Origin: Bathynomus jamesi
Taxonomy: Eukaryota; Arthropoda; Malacostraca; Isopoda; Cirolanidae
Length of the DNA stretch: 64,000 bases
Direction: 5' to 3'
Assembly: GCA_023014485.1 (NCBI GenBank)
Contig: JAJOZX010000925.1
Location: 461,001-525,000, forward strand
The notes beneath the pieces are model-generated. The model saw only the letters and a program-made list of their open reading frames with translations, was not told where the DNA came from and searched no databases. The stretch's first letter is position 1. Every line of letters begins with the position of its first letter. Made by a program: the position numbers and the translations under genes. This document shows positions 12,066-23,989 of the stretch, piece by piece.

Positions 12066-13399
12066 AGAGGCCTGGTGACTGGAGAGAGGCCAACGTGACC
12101 CCTATCTTTAGAAAGGGGATCACGAAAGTCCAGGGAACTATCGTCCTATTAGTCTCACTTCAGTTGTAGGTAAATTATTAGAAAGGATAATAGCTGATAG
12201 AATCGTTGACCATTTGGATTCCTACAAGCTGCTTGGGGACTCCCAACATGGGTTTAGACGGCATAGGTCGTGTCTCACCAACTTGCTCGAGTTTTTCCAC
12301 GTCATGTTGAGTGAGTACGATAAGAGTAGGGCGATTGATATACTTTATCTCGACTTTCAGAAAGCCTTTGATAAGGTACCTCACCGCCGGCTAATGGCGA
12401 AAGTGCGCGCGCTGGGTATCGGTGGGGAAGAGGTAGTGGATTGAAAACTGGCTAAGGAATAGCGGCGGCAGAGGGTTGGTAATTAAAGGGGCTAGTTCGG
12501 GTTGGCCTCAGTCACTAGTGGGGTTCCTCAGGGTTCCGTTTTGGGGCCACGTTGTTTACCATTTACATAAATGATATCGACGGTGGCATCGTCAGTCGGA
12601 TCGCCAAATTCGCTGATGACACCAAGCTTGGGGCCAATGTTGGGACGCCCGAAGCGATCGAGGAACTGCGTGCGGACCTAGTAGGATAGGAGAGTGGTCC
12701 GAAAAATGGCAAATGCCGTTTAACTTGGGTAAATGCAAAGTGATGCACTTGGCTACGCCAATCCCAAGTCGGACTACTCGATGTTGGGCAGTAATATCGA
12801 GGTGACTGATTTAGAAAAGGACTTGGGTGTGCTAATTAGCAGCGACCTTAAGTTTACGAAACAGTGTGTAGAGATGGAAAGAAAGCCCAGAAACTATTGG
12901 TTATATCAGGAGGCAATTTCAGTTTCGGAACAAGGAGATTGTGCTCTCACTGTACAATTCCCTTGTTCGGCCGTACCTGGAGTATGCTGTGCAGTTCTGG
13001 TCGCCCACCCTCAGGAAAGATATTGAGAGGCTGGAGCGAGTGCAGGCGAGGGCCACAAAGTTGATACCTTCCGTTAGGCATATGGGCTACAATCGACGGT
13101 TACGCGCCCTGAACTTGTTTTCGCTTGAAACTCGGAGGCTGCGCGGTCAACTGATCGAGGTTTTCAAGCTCTTACGAGGGTTCAACGATGTCGATTTTAG
13201 AAGTATGTTTAGTTTAATGATAACCCAACTCGCAACAAGGTTGGAAGTGGATTTGAAACGGTTTAGGACTAGTGTGTGTGGGAATTACGTTACGTATAAG
13301 ATCTGTGACACATGGAACAGGTTACCTTCGGAAGTTGTGAACAGTTCCTCTGTGGATCAGTTCAAGAAAAGGTTAGACGAAATCTTGCACACTATTTGA
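12066..13399 (+). pseudogene. CR1-like reverse transcriptase, second copy, 5'-truncated
   Basis: It begins abruptly after the (TC)n tract at RPGDWREANVTPIF, then (after a frameshift) the PISLTSVVGK-type block, SQHGFRRHRSCLTNLLEF, LYLDFQKAFDKVPHRR (motif A, about 12350), a broken GVPQGSVLGP (about 12520) and KFADDTKLG (motif C, about 12605). It ends with the CR1 C-terminal domain SLVRPYLEYAVQFWSP (about 12960) to a stop at 13399. At least five frameshifts are present. It is more GC-rich and closer to canonical CR1 than the copy at 1-4019, so it belongs to a separate lineage. It is dead and 5'-truncated, as is common after LINE integration. Confidence 0.85.
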
Positions 13400-13403
13400 G
13401 TGT

Positions 13404-13555
13404 GTAAGACATTTAGGACCTCAGTCTGCGGAAATTTCTTTTCCTGTAAAATAGTTGATATCTGGAACCAACTTCCCTCAGAAGATGTTTCCAGTCAAAG
13501 TGTAAATCTGTTTAAAAATAGGCTAGACAAAGTACAGAACACACTCATAGTTTAA
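13404..13555 (+). pseudogene. CR1 C-terminal fragment, third copy
   Basis: Directly after the stop of the previous copy, a new frame reads FRTSVCGNFFSCKIVDIWN and LPSEDVSSQSVNLFKNRLD to a stop at 13555. This repeats the end of the preceding protein (FRTSVCGNYVTYKICDTWN, LPSEVVNSSSVDQFKKRLD) with many differences. It is a tandem partial copy from another CR1 member, not the same insertion. Confidence 0.75.
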
Positions 13556-13893
13556 GATTAAAACCTCAGAAAACTCTGCAGGAGTTCGCTTGCTCGGTGT
13601 CTCTGTGAGCAAGCTAAATATAGAGCTATTTATATATTCTCCACTTTCCTGTAAAATTTCCTTGGCTACTTTTCCAGGGTCAAGGTATTTTCTTCAACCT
13701 TTTTCCGTACCTGCCTCTGGCAGGGAGGGAGCGGAGGGTGGGGAGAGAGCCTTCTACTTTTCTATCCAGTTTTCTACTACTGCTAGCATAGTTGAAAGAC
13801 AAAATTTTCCCTGGCACCCGTTGCCATTGGTACCTCCTCGGTATGGGCCGCAAGGCCTTTTGAGGTACTTCTTTTCCTTGTAACTCCTTGTAA

Positions 13894-13920
<27 letters not shown>
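13556..13920. other. Unassigned spacer, possibly LINE 3' UTR
   Basis: It includes a GC-rich stretch (about 13720-13870) resembling transcribed 3' UTR but with no ORF I trust. It leads into a short (TC)n tract at about 13896-13945. Confidence 0.35.
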
Positions 13921-13946
<26 letters not shown>

Positions 13947-14158
13947 AGAACATTCACCATCACCTTCCTTCATTATGAGAAGCTGCTGCTGCTGCTGCTG
14001 CGGTATTCGCTCCGCCAAAGGACGGAGCACCCGCCAGCTAGCTAGATACTATATGTTGCCTCCCTGCTGGCTGGCCGGCGGCAGAGCAGCAGCAGCAGCT
14101 TCTCATAATGAAGGAAGGTGATGGTGATGGTGAATGTTCTCGAGGAGAGAGAGAGAGT
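13921..14158. repeat. Palindrome with (CTG)n/(CAG)n and (TC)n/(GA)n arms
   Basis: CTCGAGAACATTCACCATCA and the following trinucleotide run near 13980-14000 are mirrored by the complementary run near 14088-14100 and GATGGTGAATGTTCTCGAG at about 14125. The spacer, from about 14010 to 14080, is GC-rich. Confidence 0.75.
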
Positions 14159-14322
14159 GTGTGTTTAAGTTGTACACAGACTCTAAGAACTTTGTACCTC
14201 CTACCTACCTACCTACCTACTACCTACCTACCTTCCAAGGTGAATGATAACATACTATAAAACAACGGAGAACTCTCCTTCATTATTTAACTTGTGTTAC
14301 CTATTCAGATTACTTCAGTATT
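14155..14322. repeat. Inverted copy of 11545-11692
   Basis: GTGTTTAAGTTGTACACAGA, then a (TACC)n block and the sequence through TTAACTTGTGTTACCTATTC, match the complement of 11545-11690. The right-hand partner stops matching at about 14310. Confidence 0.65.
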
Positions 14323-15362
14323 AGATATGTCAATTAACAAATTGCTAAAATTGTAATTAACGGTAATTAATGTATGTAATATAATGTAATTTATGTACTT
14401 AATGTACTCTGTACATGTCGGTCCCCCGACATTATGTCGCCACCCAAAAGTGTATACCTTACAAAAATTAGTATTTTTTTTGGTTAACTTTTTGCTTAAA
14501 TTATGCTTAACGTCAGAATTCTTTAGCTCTCCAGCTAAAGTGGGAGCTTAACCTTCGACTGCATTCCCCCAAAATTGAGGCTTATTTATTTCTTGTATTG
14601 TAAATTAAATCATTCCTGCCTGAGCTCTTGATACCAGAGGTTGCACCTCGCCCCCTTTTAAATTCCTGCCTGAGCCGTTGTTACCAGAGGTGGCTCCTCT
14701 CTCATCTTAAATTCCTGCCTGAACCTTTACCCGAGGAAGCCGAGCCCCCCTCGCCTTAAACTCCTGCCTGAGGCTTAGACCAAGGAGGCCAAGCCTCCTC
14801 ATTTTAAATTCCTGCCGTAACTCTTACTCGAGGAGGACAAGCCTCCTCGCTTTCAATTCCCACCTTAACTATTGTGAAATGGGGTCGAACCTCTACCCCT
14901 GTAAACTCCTGCTTGAGCTGTTGTTGTAAGAGGTAAAACCTCTCCCCCTGTAAACTTCTGATTATTTATCAGTGCCTCGTTCTGTATAAACTTTGTAAAT
15001 AAAAGAATTTATGAGTGAACTAAAACTCCAATTTTTGAAGTGAAGTGTTTCCATTCATCCCTTCGGGAAAAAAACAAACTTGGTAGGAACTATTTATATT
15101 GATACTCGGAAACTCTCGGCCAAGGCCGAGCTTACCCAACAAAGGACCACCTTCGTTGGATTGTCCAAAGTGCATTAACCCTAAAAAGTCGCAAGCGGGC
15201 AGAGGCTCGCACAACGTATGTGCGACACTGGAGGCCCGCACAACCTATGCGCGACATTTATATTATTTATTTATAATGCATTTACTTTCAAGACAGTTTT
15301 TCAGTAGTTGCTGAAAAACTTAATGAAATTAATATGTTGACATATTAATTATTATTGTCCAT
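14323..15362. other. Possible LTR-like or leader sequence with tandem array
   Basis: No coding region. It has AT-rich sequence (14323-14600), the tandem array at 14608-14965, then AATAAAAG at about 14998, a GC-rich stretch and a short inverted pair around GCGACAC/GCGACAT near 15220-15255. The poly(A)-signal-like word after an array recalls the LTR or leader of a retroelement, but no partner copy is visible here. Confidence 0.3.
14608..14965 (+). repeat. Tandem array of about 50-bp units, roughly 7 copies
   Basis: Units begin with AAATTCCTGCCTGAG or a close variant (AAACTCCTGCCTGAG, AAACTCCTGCTTGAG), continue with a TTGNTACCAGAGG or ACTCGAGGAGG stretch and close with CCTCNCCTT. Copies differ by 10-30 percent, so the array is old. 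Confidence 0.8.
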
Positions 15363-18300
15363 TAGGGTGCATCAAATGCCCTTAGGTTCTTGGATTTTAA
15401 TGTCTATTCTCTGAAATGTTACACTTGTTGCTAGAAGTGTGTATGCCAAATATTAATTAAATCGGAGGTGGTCCTGGGTGGCCACCGGTCACTTTTATAT
15501 TTTCGCGGCAATTTTCGGGGGCCACGCTATGTAAAAATATCTATTTTTTTTATTTATCAACCAGTTGACTACTTACATTGTTTCTTTTAATATAGAGTTG
15601 CTAAGGGGTGATTTACATAACATTTGAGAGAATAGACATTAAAATCCAAGAACCTAAGGGCGTTTGATGCACCCTAAAGGGGTGATTTACATAAAACATG
15701 TACCATAAACGAAGCTTCACTTATAGTCTAATAATATCCTTTATTGTCTTTCAGAAACAATGGAAGCTGTAACAATGGAAGCTAAGAAGACCAGATTAGC
15801 AAGTGCCATTTTTGGTCTTGGCAATGCTCTTACAGAAGGAGATGGTACATTGACAGGAGTCCGCCTCCCAACTTGCCGGCAGGTTCTTCGATGCGTGATG
15901 TGGCACATCCAGAAAGAAATATGTGAAGGCAAACAAACACAGCCACTCAAATGGAAATCTGCCAGCATAGTCCTTATCCAGCTGAAAACATTCTACACTA
16001 AAGCAAATATTCCTATGCTTTCAGACCATCAATGCTGCAAACTAATACTTGACCTTCTTAATGACAATAACAAATTGCGTCAAATACCTGTTTCTTGCAG
16101 AGAATCTCCAAACACTTTGGCTAAGTTGCAATCCATGAATGAACGTCTTGATAAGACCTTTGGTGTATGGACAAAAGATGCAATGACAAACATTAAGAAT
16201 GAGGAAGATAGAGCATTTTTAGAGTCAATGAAATCTGACAGAGTAGCCTCATTTGGTAGTGTTGACAAGAAGAAAGCTGATAAAGATCGTAGAAAAGAAA
16301 ACATGCATCTTAGCGGAAGCTTCAAGACGAGAACGTCATGAATCATCCAGTGTACAAGAGATGAAAAGTTCTGTATGCTCTGATGATAGTGCCTCTGCAG
16401 ATAGCTTGGAAGAAACTGAAGAAGAGGTGATTCCAGAGCTTCAAAGGAAGCGTAGTCACCACAGATCAACATATGCAGGTACGTCTGCCTTTATTCCTCA
16501 TGATATTCTGAAAGGCCTTCGTCGTGTCTGTTGCTACTCGACTAAACATAACTCCTGTTCAACAGGCTGTGCTCACCGAAGCTGTAATTCAAGAGGCAGG
16601 AGGTGATCCACGTCGTGTGGCCAAGTCGTATTCAACTGCTGATAAGGCTCGACGATCAATAACAAGTGCTATCGCCAAAGATATTCGAGAAAATTGGATC
16701 GCCCCAACAGCTGCAACACTTCACTGGGATGGCAAGCAGATGCATACGCTCACAAACAAGAATGGCAAGGAAGAAAGATTGCCAGTGTTGGTTGGGAATG
16801 CCACTGATGTAAAGCTACTGGGAGTGGCTAGATATCCTCGTGGAAGTGATATGTCATCAGGTGACATCATTGCTGAGCACACTTACACGTTTCTACATTC
16901 ATGGAAGTGCAAACAGTCAGTTGTCAACTTATGTTTTGACACAACAGCATCAAACACTGGACACGTTACAGCTGCCTGTGTTACCATTCAATCAAAACTG
17001 GACCGTGCTCTTCTGTGGTGTGCATATCGCCATCATGTTGGAGAGGTAATCCTGGATCATGTGTTTGACGCTCTCAAAATTGAGACATCAAAGTCTCCAG
17101 AAGCATCTTTGTTCCAAAGATTCCAGAAGAATTGGGAATGCATATCGCATGCAAAGGATGAAAGTTTAACCAAAATTGACATTTCAATGTACAATGACGA
17201 TGCACAACAACTGCTTTTATCCTGCAAAAACAAGGTTTTAAGCACAATCCGCACAAGCGCTTCATACTGTAGGGAAGACTACAAGGAAATGGCACAACTC
17301 TGCCAGGTAGTCCTCGATGATGATGTCACAAAACAAGGAACACTCCACAGACCTGGGGCCATGCATAAAGCAAGGTGGATGTCAAAGATTCTTTTTTCCA
17401 TCAAAATATGCCTACTTGAAGAGCAAATTTCTGTACTACCTCGAGGAACTGTAACAACACAACATCAACAGGAAAAACTGAAGGAGTTTGTTGTTTTTGT
17501 GTTTATATTTATTGTGATTGGTGGCTCATATGTCAGTCTGCTTCAAATGCCCCATGGTTTGATTTGTGCTTATACAAGACTCTGCTCAACTATAAAGCTG
17601 TCAACTCAATCATTTCAGTCAGCGCTGTGAAAGCCTTTGATAGACATTTGTGGTATTTAACCCCAGAACTGGTTGTTTTGGCACTGTTCAGCAATGCAGT
17701 ACCTCAAAAGGAGCATCGTGCCTTTGCAGATGTGTTACTGGCCATACAACCAGATGAAATGCCAAGCACTCCAAAACACCGCTACGGTTCTGGATATGGC
17801 AAACCGTCATTTCCAAAAATTACAGAAGCGACAACCCTGGCTGATCTTGTGAACGAGGACTCGTGGTTTACAGTGAACCTTCTTCACCTGGATATGACCT
17901 TCCTAACAGAGGATGTTGACAATTGGCAGAACAATGACCACTTCAAGGCAGCCAAGTCCATTGTGGATGGGTTAAATGTTGTGAATGACCCTGCAGAGAG
18001 AGCAGTAAAGCTCACAACTGATTTTGTCTCAGCTGCAAGAGGAGAAGACCACTTCCAAAATCTTCTTCAAGTGGTTGAATGTGACCGCAAAGCGAGGCCA
18101 AATTTGCGGAAATGAGCAAAGTTGGAGTAGTGACATTGGCATTGTGTTTTATACATTTTCAACTTTCAATCAATGTAAGTATAGTAATACCGAATATTTG
18201 TATATTAGTATTATAAGTAATACCGAATATTTGCTGAATATTCGGTGCATCACTACTAAATATATAAAAGTGGCCGGTGGCCACCCAGGACCACCTCTGA

Positions 18301-18410
18301 TTTGATTTATTGTTTGCATACATACTTCTACCAACAAGTGTAACATTTGAGGGAATAGACATTAAAATCCAACAACCTTTTGAAAATCATGGGGCGTTTA
18401 ATGCACCCTA
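15363..18410 (+). mobile_element. hAT-like DNA transposon, 3048 bp, with perfect 8-bp target duplication
   Basis: The left end TAGGGTGCATCAAATGCCC and right end GGGCGTTTAATGCACCCTA are near-perfect complements. The subterminal inverted match extends through TGGATTTTAATGTCTATTC and the GGTGGTCCTGGGTGGCCACC block. TTGTCCAT stands directly outside both ends (15355-15362 and 18411-18418). A second partial copy of the left tip lies just inside at about 15620-15680. It carries one transposase-like gene (15760-18115). The 8-bp duplication and architecture suggest hAT; this clade is not one I can name. It sits in an intron of element B. Confidence 0.8.
15760..18115 (+). pseudogene. Transposase-like protein of the 15363-18410 element
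   Basis: Three collinear frames belong to one protein of roughly 750 residues. 15760-16320 is an N-terminal region without a recognised motif. 16524-17630 is the core, with LHWDGKQM (about 16722), VNLCFDTTASNTG (about 16930) and LLWCAYRHHVGE (about 17012). 17564-18115 is the C-terminus, with HLDMTFL and GEDHFQNLLQVVE. The aspartates in WDGK and CFDTT and the RHH segment look like parts of an RNase H-fold transposase core; this is inference. There are frameshifts near 16300, 16520 and 17500-17600, the last possibly a small insertion or unspliced intron rich in Val/Phe/Ile codons. Otherwise it is long and well preserved. Confidence 0.65.
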
Positions 18411-18461
18411 TTGTCCATATATATCAAATGAAGTCAAATATTTATTAATTCAAAAATTTCA

Positions 18462-18611
18462 GATGGTTTGGGTTCCTCAAGAAAAGAAGCAAAAGCTATT
18501 CAAACAATAGAAAAAGCACATCATTCTTTAAAACAAAAGCTAGAAACAAGTTTAGAAATTGAGATCCCAAGACCATCAAAAGCTACAAAGTTGGATCATG
18601 AAACTCAAAGG
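18462..18611 (+). pseudogene. Element B protein, second exon
   Basis: It is bounded by an acceptor (TTTCAG) before 18462 and a donor (AG|GTATGA) after 18611. The frame reads SRKEAKAIQTIEKAHHSLK and EIEIPRPSKATKLDHETQ. In element A the equivalent stretch (KLSSAQKHLKERLELSY) is in the same position before the conserved LMNEL block, so this is the linking exon. Confidence 0.5.
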
Positions 18612-20019
18612 TATGAATTTTAAAATGATACGCTATTATTAAGTAGGAATATACCTAAACTAAAACTGAAGCATAAAAACAAAATGTAGGTATTCACCTT
18701 TTGATAGTAGAAACTAGAAGCACAACTCCCTAAAGATTGGAGATCAATGGGCCCATTAACCCTTTCCGCACGACTTTGCCTCAGCAATGTATGATGCAAT
18801 ATACAACTTTCATGATGAACGCACGCTCATCATCGTAGGGAAGGGGTTAAATCATGTGGAATTCATTTGGTCACAAATAATTTTTGGTTTAATTTGACTA
18901 TCTCAAAGAATGCTCATTTTGTTACACTTGAAATCAATATTATTAGGTCATCCCATAAGTAATGCAGCATTTTTTAATTTTTTTTTTTTTCCATGTTTAT
19001 CATTATTTTACGGATAGAAATAATCGAAAGCAGGTTTATTTTTATACTAGCCTAGTCTACTAAACTCGAAGCCTAGGTACCTGTATGGCTTAGCCTAACC
19101 CAAGGCTTACATTTTGACATACCTTAGTCATCATTTTCTGAGCTATTAATTTTGTATTATTATTGTTAATTTAATGTGCCCTTATCGTTAAATGATGAAT
19201 ATTATGGAAGTGTCAAAAGAGCACATTCGCAACATTATGCTTTGGGAGTTTAGAGAAGGCAACAATGCTAAGTTAACATCAGAAAGTTTGTGTCAAGTAT
19301 ACGGTGAAGGAACAATTAGTGTGAGCCAGTGCCAAAGATGGTTTCAGAATTTTTGCTCGGGAAACGTTAGTCTCAAAGATGAACCCCGTTCAGGATGACC
19401 AGTGGAATTTGATCAAGATCTTTTAAAAATAACAGTGGAAGAAAATCTGATTGTAACTGTTGAAGAATTGGCTGAAAAACTGCATTCAACTCATTCCACT
19501 GTGCATCGTCATTTAAAGGAGATAGGCAACGTTTCACGATTGGGGCAATGGGTTCCTCACGACCTGTCAGAGGTACACTTGCAACAAAGAATCAACATTT
19601 GTTCATCGCTCCTTTCTCGGCTAAAAAGTGAACCATTTTTGAGTAGGATTGTTACAGGAGACGAAAAGTAGGTTCTGTACAACAATATTAAACATTCTAG
19701 ACAATGGATTAGTCCTGTGGAAAAACCAATACCACAGCTGAAACAGGGGCCTCATCCATGGAAGATTCTCTTGTGCATTTGGTGGGATATGAATGGCATA
19801 ATCCATTTTGAACTTCTTAACCCAAATCAGACTATCACCAAAGAGTTTTACTGTGCTCAGTTGGACCGTCTAAATGCAGCACTTGAAGAAAAAAGGCCAG
19901 CATTAATCAATAGAAGAAGAGTGCTCTTTCATCAAGACAACGCACAACCTCATATTGCAAGAGATACCATACAAAAGCTTAATAATTTCGATTGGGAACT
20001 AATGAGCCATCCTTCATAC

Positions 20020-20364
20020 AGTGGCTGGTATATTCCCCCATGGTAAATTCCACCATGTATATTGCACCGAGGGTAAATTCCACAGCGGAAAATTCCCCCT
20101 GATTTCTTTTATTATTTAGTTTCAATTTGAATATATCTATAAAATATATCTATAAAAAAAAATCTATAAAATATAACTATAAAAAATATATCTATAAAAT
20201 ATAACTATAAAAAATAATTTATAATAATAATTTAGTCAAATATGAAAAATGGTACACAAACTGGAAAAGGTCCAACTACACTAGGATTTTTATGAGACAA
20301 TTTTTAAATGAATCCTTCAAATAAAACATTAAAACTAACGAAAATATTACGACAACCTAACCAA

Positions 20365-20413
<49 letters not shown>

Positions 20414-20779
20414 ACGATTGGTTAGGTTGTCATAATATTTTCGTTAGTTTTAACGTTTTATTTGGTTAGGTATACGCGGACAAAGTTGGTGAACGTAAAC
20501 TACACTAGGCACCACTATTGACAAAAATTCCACCAGGTAAATTCCACCAATGGTAAATTTTTAACCTGTTTTATGTGAAAATAAATTTCCCATTTTTAAT
20601 TTTTTTAACTTACCAAATTTTAATTAAAATACCAATGGTGGAATTTACCTTTGGTTAAATTTTTCATAGGGGGAATTTTCCGAGGTGGAATTTACCGTGC
20701 AGGAATTTGCCCTCGGTGCAATATCCATGGTGGAATTTACCGCGGTGGAAATTACTGTGGGGGAATTTACCTAGAACCC
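20020..20779. mobile_element. MITE inserted in the mariner transposase
   Basis: The ends GGCTGGTATATTCCCCC and the complement of GGTTCTAGGTAAATTCCCCC are related inverted repeats. Both sides are filled with repeats of the word GGTAAATTCCACC and its complement. The flanks CTTCATAC (20012-20019) and CTCCATAC (20780-20787) match at 7 of 8. The middle holds a foldback core (20336-20450) around a (TA)n run. No ORF. Confidence 0.65.
20336..20452. repeat. Foldback core around (TA)n
   Basis: CGAAAATATTACGACAACC and CTAACCAATC are mirrored after 45 bp of (TA)n by GATTGGTTAGG and TTGTCATAATATTTTCGTTAG. Same family as 5219-5411, 47890 and 63293. Confidence 0.8.
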
Positions 20780-21202
20780 CTCCATACTCACCCGACTTAG
20801 CCCCATCAGACTACTATCTTTTTAGGAGTTTAGCGAATCACCTGAAGGGAATGAAGATGTCAACAACAGAAGAAGGCGAAACAACCTTAAAGAGCTTTTT
20901 TAAATCAAAGTCAAACGATTTTTACAAACATGGTATTGAAAAGTTAGTAGAAAGATGGAGACTAGTGGTAGAAACTGGTGGAAATTATATTACTTATTAA
21001 ATTAATAAATATTTATTTAAATATAAATAACTTCAAAGAGTTATTTGATTTCTATCCGTAAAATAATGATAAAACTGGAAAAAAAAAAAAAAATTAAAAA
21101 ATGCTGCATTACTTATGGGATGACCTAATATAATCCAAAAAATTTAATATGCACATGTAATGTTTTCTTTATAGCTATTATACATTCATGAATTTCTTTC
21201 AG

Positions 21203-23054
21203 GTTGATGATTCATCTCATGAATGAACTGGTTGAAGCTTTCTATTCTACTGATAGTTATGAGAGGAAACTCAAAATATTGACATTATCTCCATTTACCA
21301 TATCAAAAACTATAAATCTATTTCAGACAACTGAATATTTAGTTAAGAAAAGCAGAAATATAAAACAAAGACTTAGAATTATTCCTGAAATTGAACCCAT
21401 GTCAAAAGGAAAAGTAATAACTAAAGGTACTAAAGATTCTGTTCAGAAATTTTTTGAATCAGGTGAAATTAGTTGTTTGTGCCCAGGTACAAAAGACTGC
21501 CTGAGTATCAGAAATGAAAGAGTATGAAGAATCTGTGCAGAAAAGACTGGTGTTAATGAATCTGAAAGAAGCTTTTAGTCTCTACAAAAATAATCCAGAT
21601 AGTCCCCAAATTGGCTTCTCTAGTTTTGCCAGCTTTCACCCCATTGTGTTTTAGCTGGAGCTGCTGGTACCCATTCTGTGTTTGTATGTACATACCACCA
21701 GAATGCCAAAATACAATTCTCAGCTTTGGGTGTCAAAGGGTTGGAATACACAACTCTTATGGAGAAAGCAGTGTATGATGTCAACAACAGGAATTGCATG
21801 ATGCAAATATGTAATCTCTCCAAAAGAACAAGGTATTAAGAATTTTTTGCTCACTTTTCAAAGTGTTAATGATCCTGAATGTGAGGAAATAAAATATAAA
21901 CAATGGATTACTACAGATCGATGCAATATGGTTGAATAAACAGAATCTGCAGATGATTTTATAAATTCATTAAGCACAAAAATTGTAAAATTGACACATC
22001 ATCACTTTATAGCAAAGAATCAGAGTGCATTTCTAAAAAACTTTAAGAATAATTTAAATAGCCATACAGCTGTAGTTCTTGGTGACTTTTCAGAAAACTA
22101 CTCATTTGTAGTACAGGATGCAGCCCAAGGTTTTCATTGGGAAAATACCCAATGCACAGTGCATCCCTTTGTGTTATATTATAAGGAACCAGAAAGTAAT
22201 GAAACAAAACATTGAAGTTATTGTTCTTTATCTCCAAATACAAAACGTAACACTACAATGGTTTACACTTTTTTAAATACACTCATACCTATTATTAGAA
22301 AATCCCACCTTCATACCAAACAATTACATTATTTTACTGATGGATGTGCAGGACAATATAAAAATTGTTTCAACTTTGTTAACATTTGTAAACATGAAGA
22401 TTTTGGGCTGGAATGTGAGTGGCATTTCTTTGCCACAAGCCATGGTAAGAGCACTTGTGATGGGATTGTGGGTACAGTGAAAAGATCTGTAGCCAGAGCG
22501 AGTATGCAGAGAACATTTGCAAATCAAATATTAACTCCAGAAGACATGTTTGAATTTTGTTCAAATAATGTAAGTGACAGCCTAAATTTTTTTTAATAAA
22601 TTCTGAAGAAATTGAAGCTATGGAAAATTTTTTAAGTGACAGATATGAAAAAAGTATGCGGCTAACAGGAACACAAAAATTCCACAGATTTGTACCTATT
22701 AATGCAAATAACATAAAAACATTTGAATTATCTTCTGATGAAGTTGGTGAGGTGAGGATTATAAGCAAAGCTTTTCTGGGTGAAGATAATGTTGAAGTTA
22801 ATCCGAAAATAGGAGAGTACATAGTTTGTACTTACAATGATCAGAAATGGCTGGGATTTGTACATTCCTATAATGAGGAATTTGATGACTTTGAGGTTAG
22901 CTTTTTGCACCCATCAGGATATAGTGTTTACTATTACTTTCCACAAATTAGAGATACATGCCACATATCAAGAGATAAAATTTTAGGTTTATTAAGCACA
23001 CCAACTTTAAAGCCAGGAACAATGCATATTCAATATGTTTTCCCAGAAAATTAG
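21203..23054 (+). pseudogene. Element B protein, main exon with TDGCAGQYKN domain
   Basis: It follows an acceptor (TTTCAG before 21203). The first block repeats element A: LTLSPFTISKTINLFQTT, PMSKGKV, CPGTKDC, VQKRLVLMNLK. After frameshifts come FASFRP, a VCMYHQNAK-like stretch near 21690 and TLMEKAVYDVNNRNCMM. Next is GDFSENYSFVVQDAAQGFHW (about 22081) and then YFTDGCAGQYKNCFNF (about 22335), WHFFATSHGKSTCDGIVG (about 22430) and TVKRSVARASMQ. The last part (22620-23054) ends in a small domain with WLGFVHSYNEEFDDFEVSFL. The aspartate of GDFS, the aspartate of TDG and the His/Asp of SHGKSTCDG are candidate catalytic residues of an RNase H-like transposase; this is inference. At least four frameshifts or stops. 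Confidence 0.6.
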
Positions 23055-23989
23055 TTGAAAAAACTCTTGTAATTATGAATCAACTTGATGTAATGTGTGT
23101 GTTCAGTTTGTATTTTTGCTGTTTATTTTCATCCATGTGAATATATCATTTGCAGTTCTCTATTTTAGTCTGCAGGTATAAAAATGTCAAAATTTCACAA
23201 TGTATATATTTTTTCAATAATTTTTAAAATATCTTGCAACTTGATACCCACGTTTTTTGTTTGTATCTTTTAACAATTAATGGAAGTTTAATAAATGAAA
23301 ATTTTTTTTGATTTCACTGCCTAGGGGGGGTGGAGGTCAAAAATAAAAAAGGGGGGGAAATTTTTATTATTGTTCTACACATTTGAATGTGGTAGCATTT
23401 AATAGATCTCTTCATGCTGATTCTAAAAATGTATAGTTTTATAGGTCTCTGACAAGATGTTTGGGAGTTATTGCCCATTAAATGTAGGTGGTAAAGTGTG
23501 GGCCCATATCTCAAAAACTATGAGTCATAGAACTTTTTTATTTTGACCAGTGAAATCAGCACTTGGAAGAACCCCATATGTCAATTTTCATCATAATCTG
23601 AGTTGGAGTGGTGACATGCATTGGGTGATCTCTCCTGGAATGCCCCTTATGGAAAAATTGACTTGTGTAAAGCCTTCTGGAATGGAACCCTTATATAAGT
23701 TGGGGGCTGTCTGTATTACTATTATAGGAAGCTTATAATAAATATGGTAGTAAATAAATATAAAACTAATACATATTAACACTTGCATTTAGAATTTTGC
23801 AATATATAGCTACTGATAAATTCATAATCTAAATATATAAATCACGTCTCTACTGTGTAGACAATTCCAATATATTATATGAGTCTTACTATATAAATTT
23901 TAGTGTACTGTAATTAGAAATTATTTATTATTAGAGATTATTTATCATGATAATCGCAATAATTGTCACCCATTCACTGATGATTATCA

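Larger units (their letters stand above)
19192..21000 (+). pseudogene. Mariner transposase, two stops and an insertion
   Basis: The N-terminal helix-turn-helix half (MEVSKEHIRNIMLWEFREG to KDEPRSG) ends at a TGA at 19399. The second part runs VEELAEKLHSTHSTVHRHLK to RIVTGDEK, the first catalytic aspartate, then a TAG at 19669. The third part has FHQDNAQPH (second aspartate, about 19930) and runs into the inserted MITE at 20020. After it, from 20788, comes SPDLAPSDYYLF with the third aspartate, giving the mariner DD34D layout, then a normal C-terminus to 21000. Apart from the two stop codons and the insertion the gene is well preserved. Confidence 0.9.
18943..21128 (+). mobile_element. Mariner-family transposon with a nested MITE
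   Basis: Terminal repeats TTAGGTCATCCCATAAGTAA and its complement at 21109-21128 are flanked by TA on both sides (18941-18942, 21129-21130), the mariner target duplication. Without the insertion at 20020-20779 it is about 1.4 kb, close to a full-length mariner. It has one gene (19192-21000). Confidence 0.9.
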
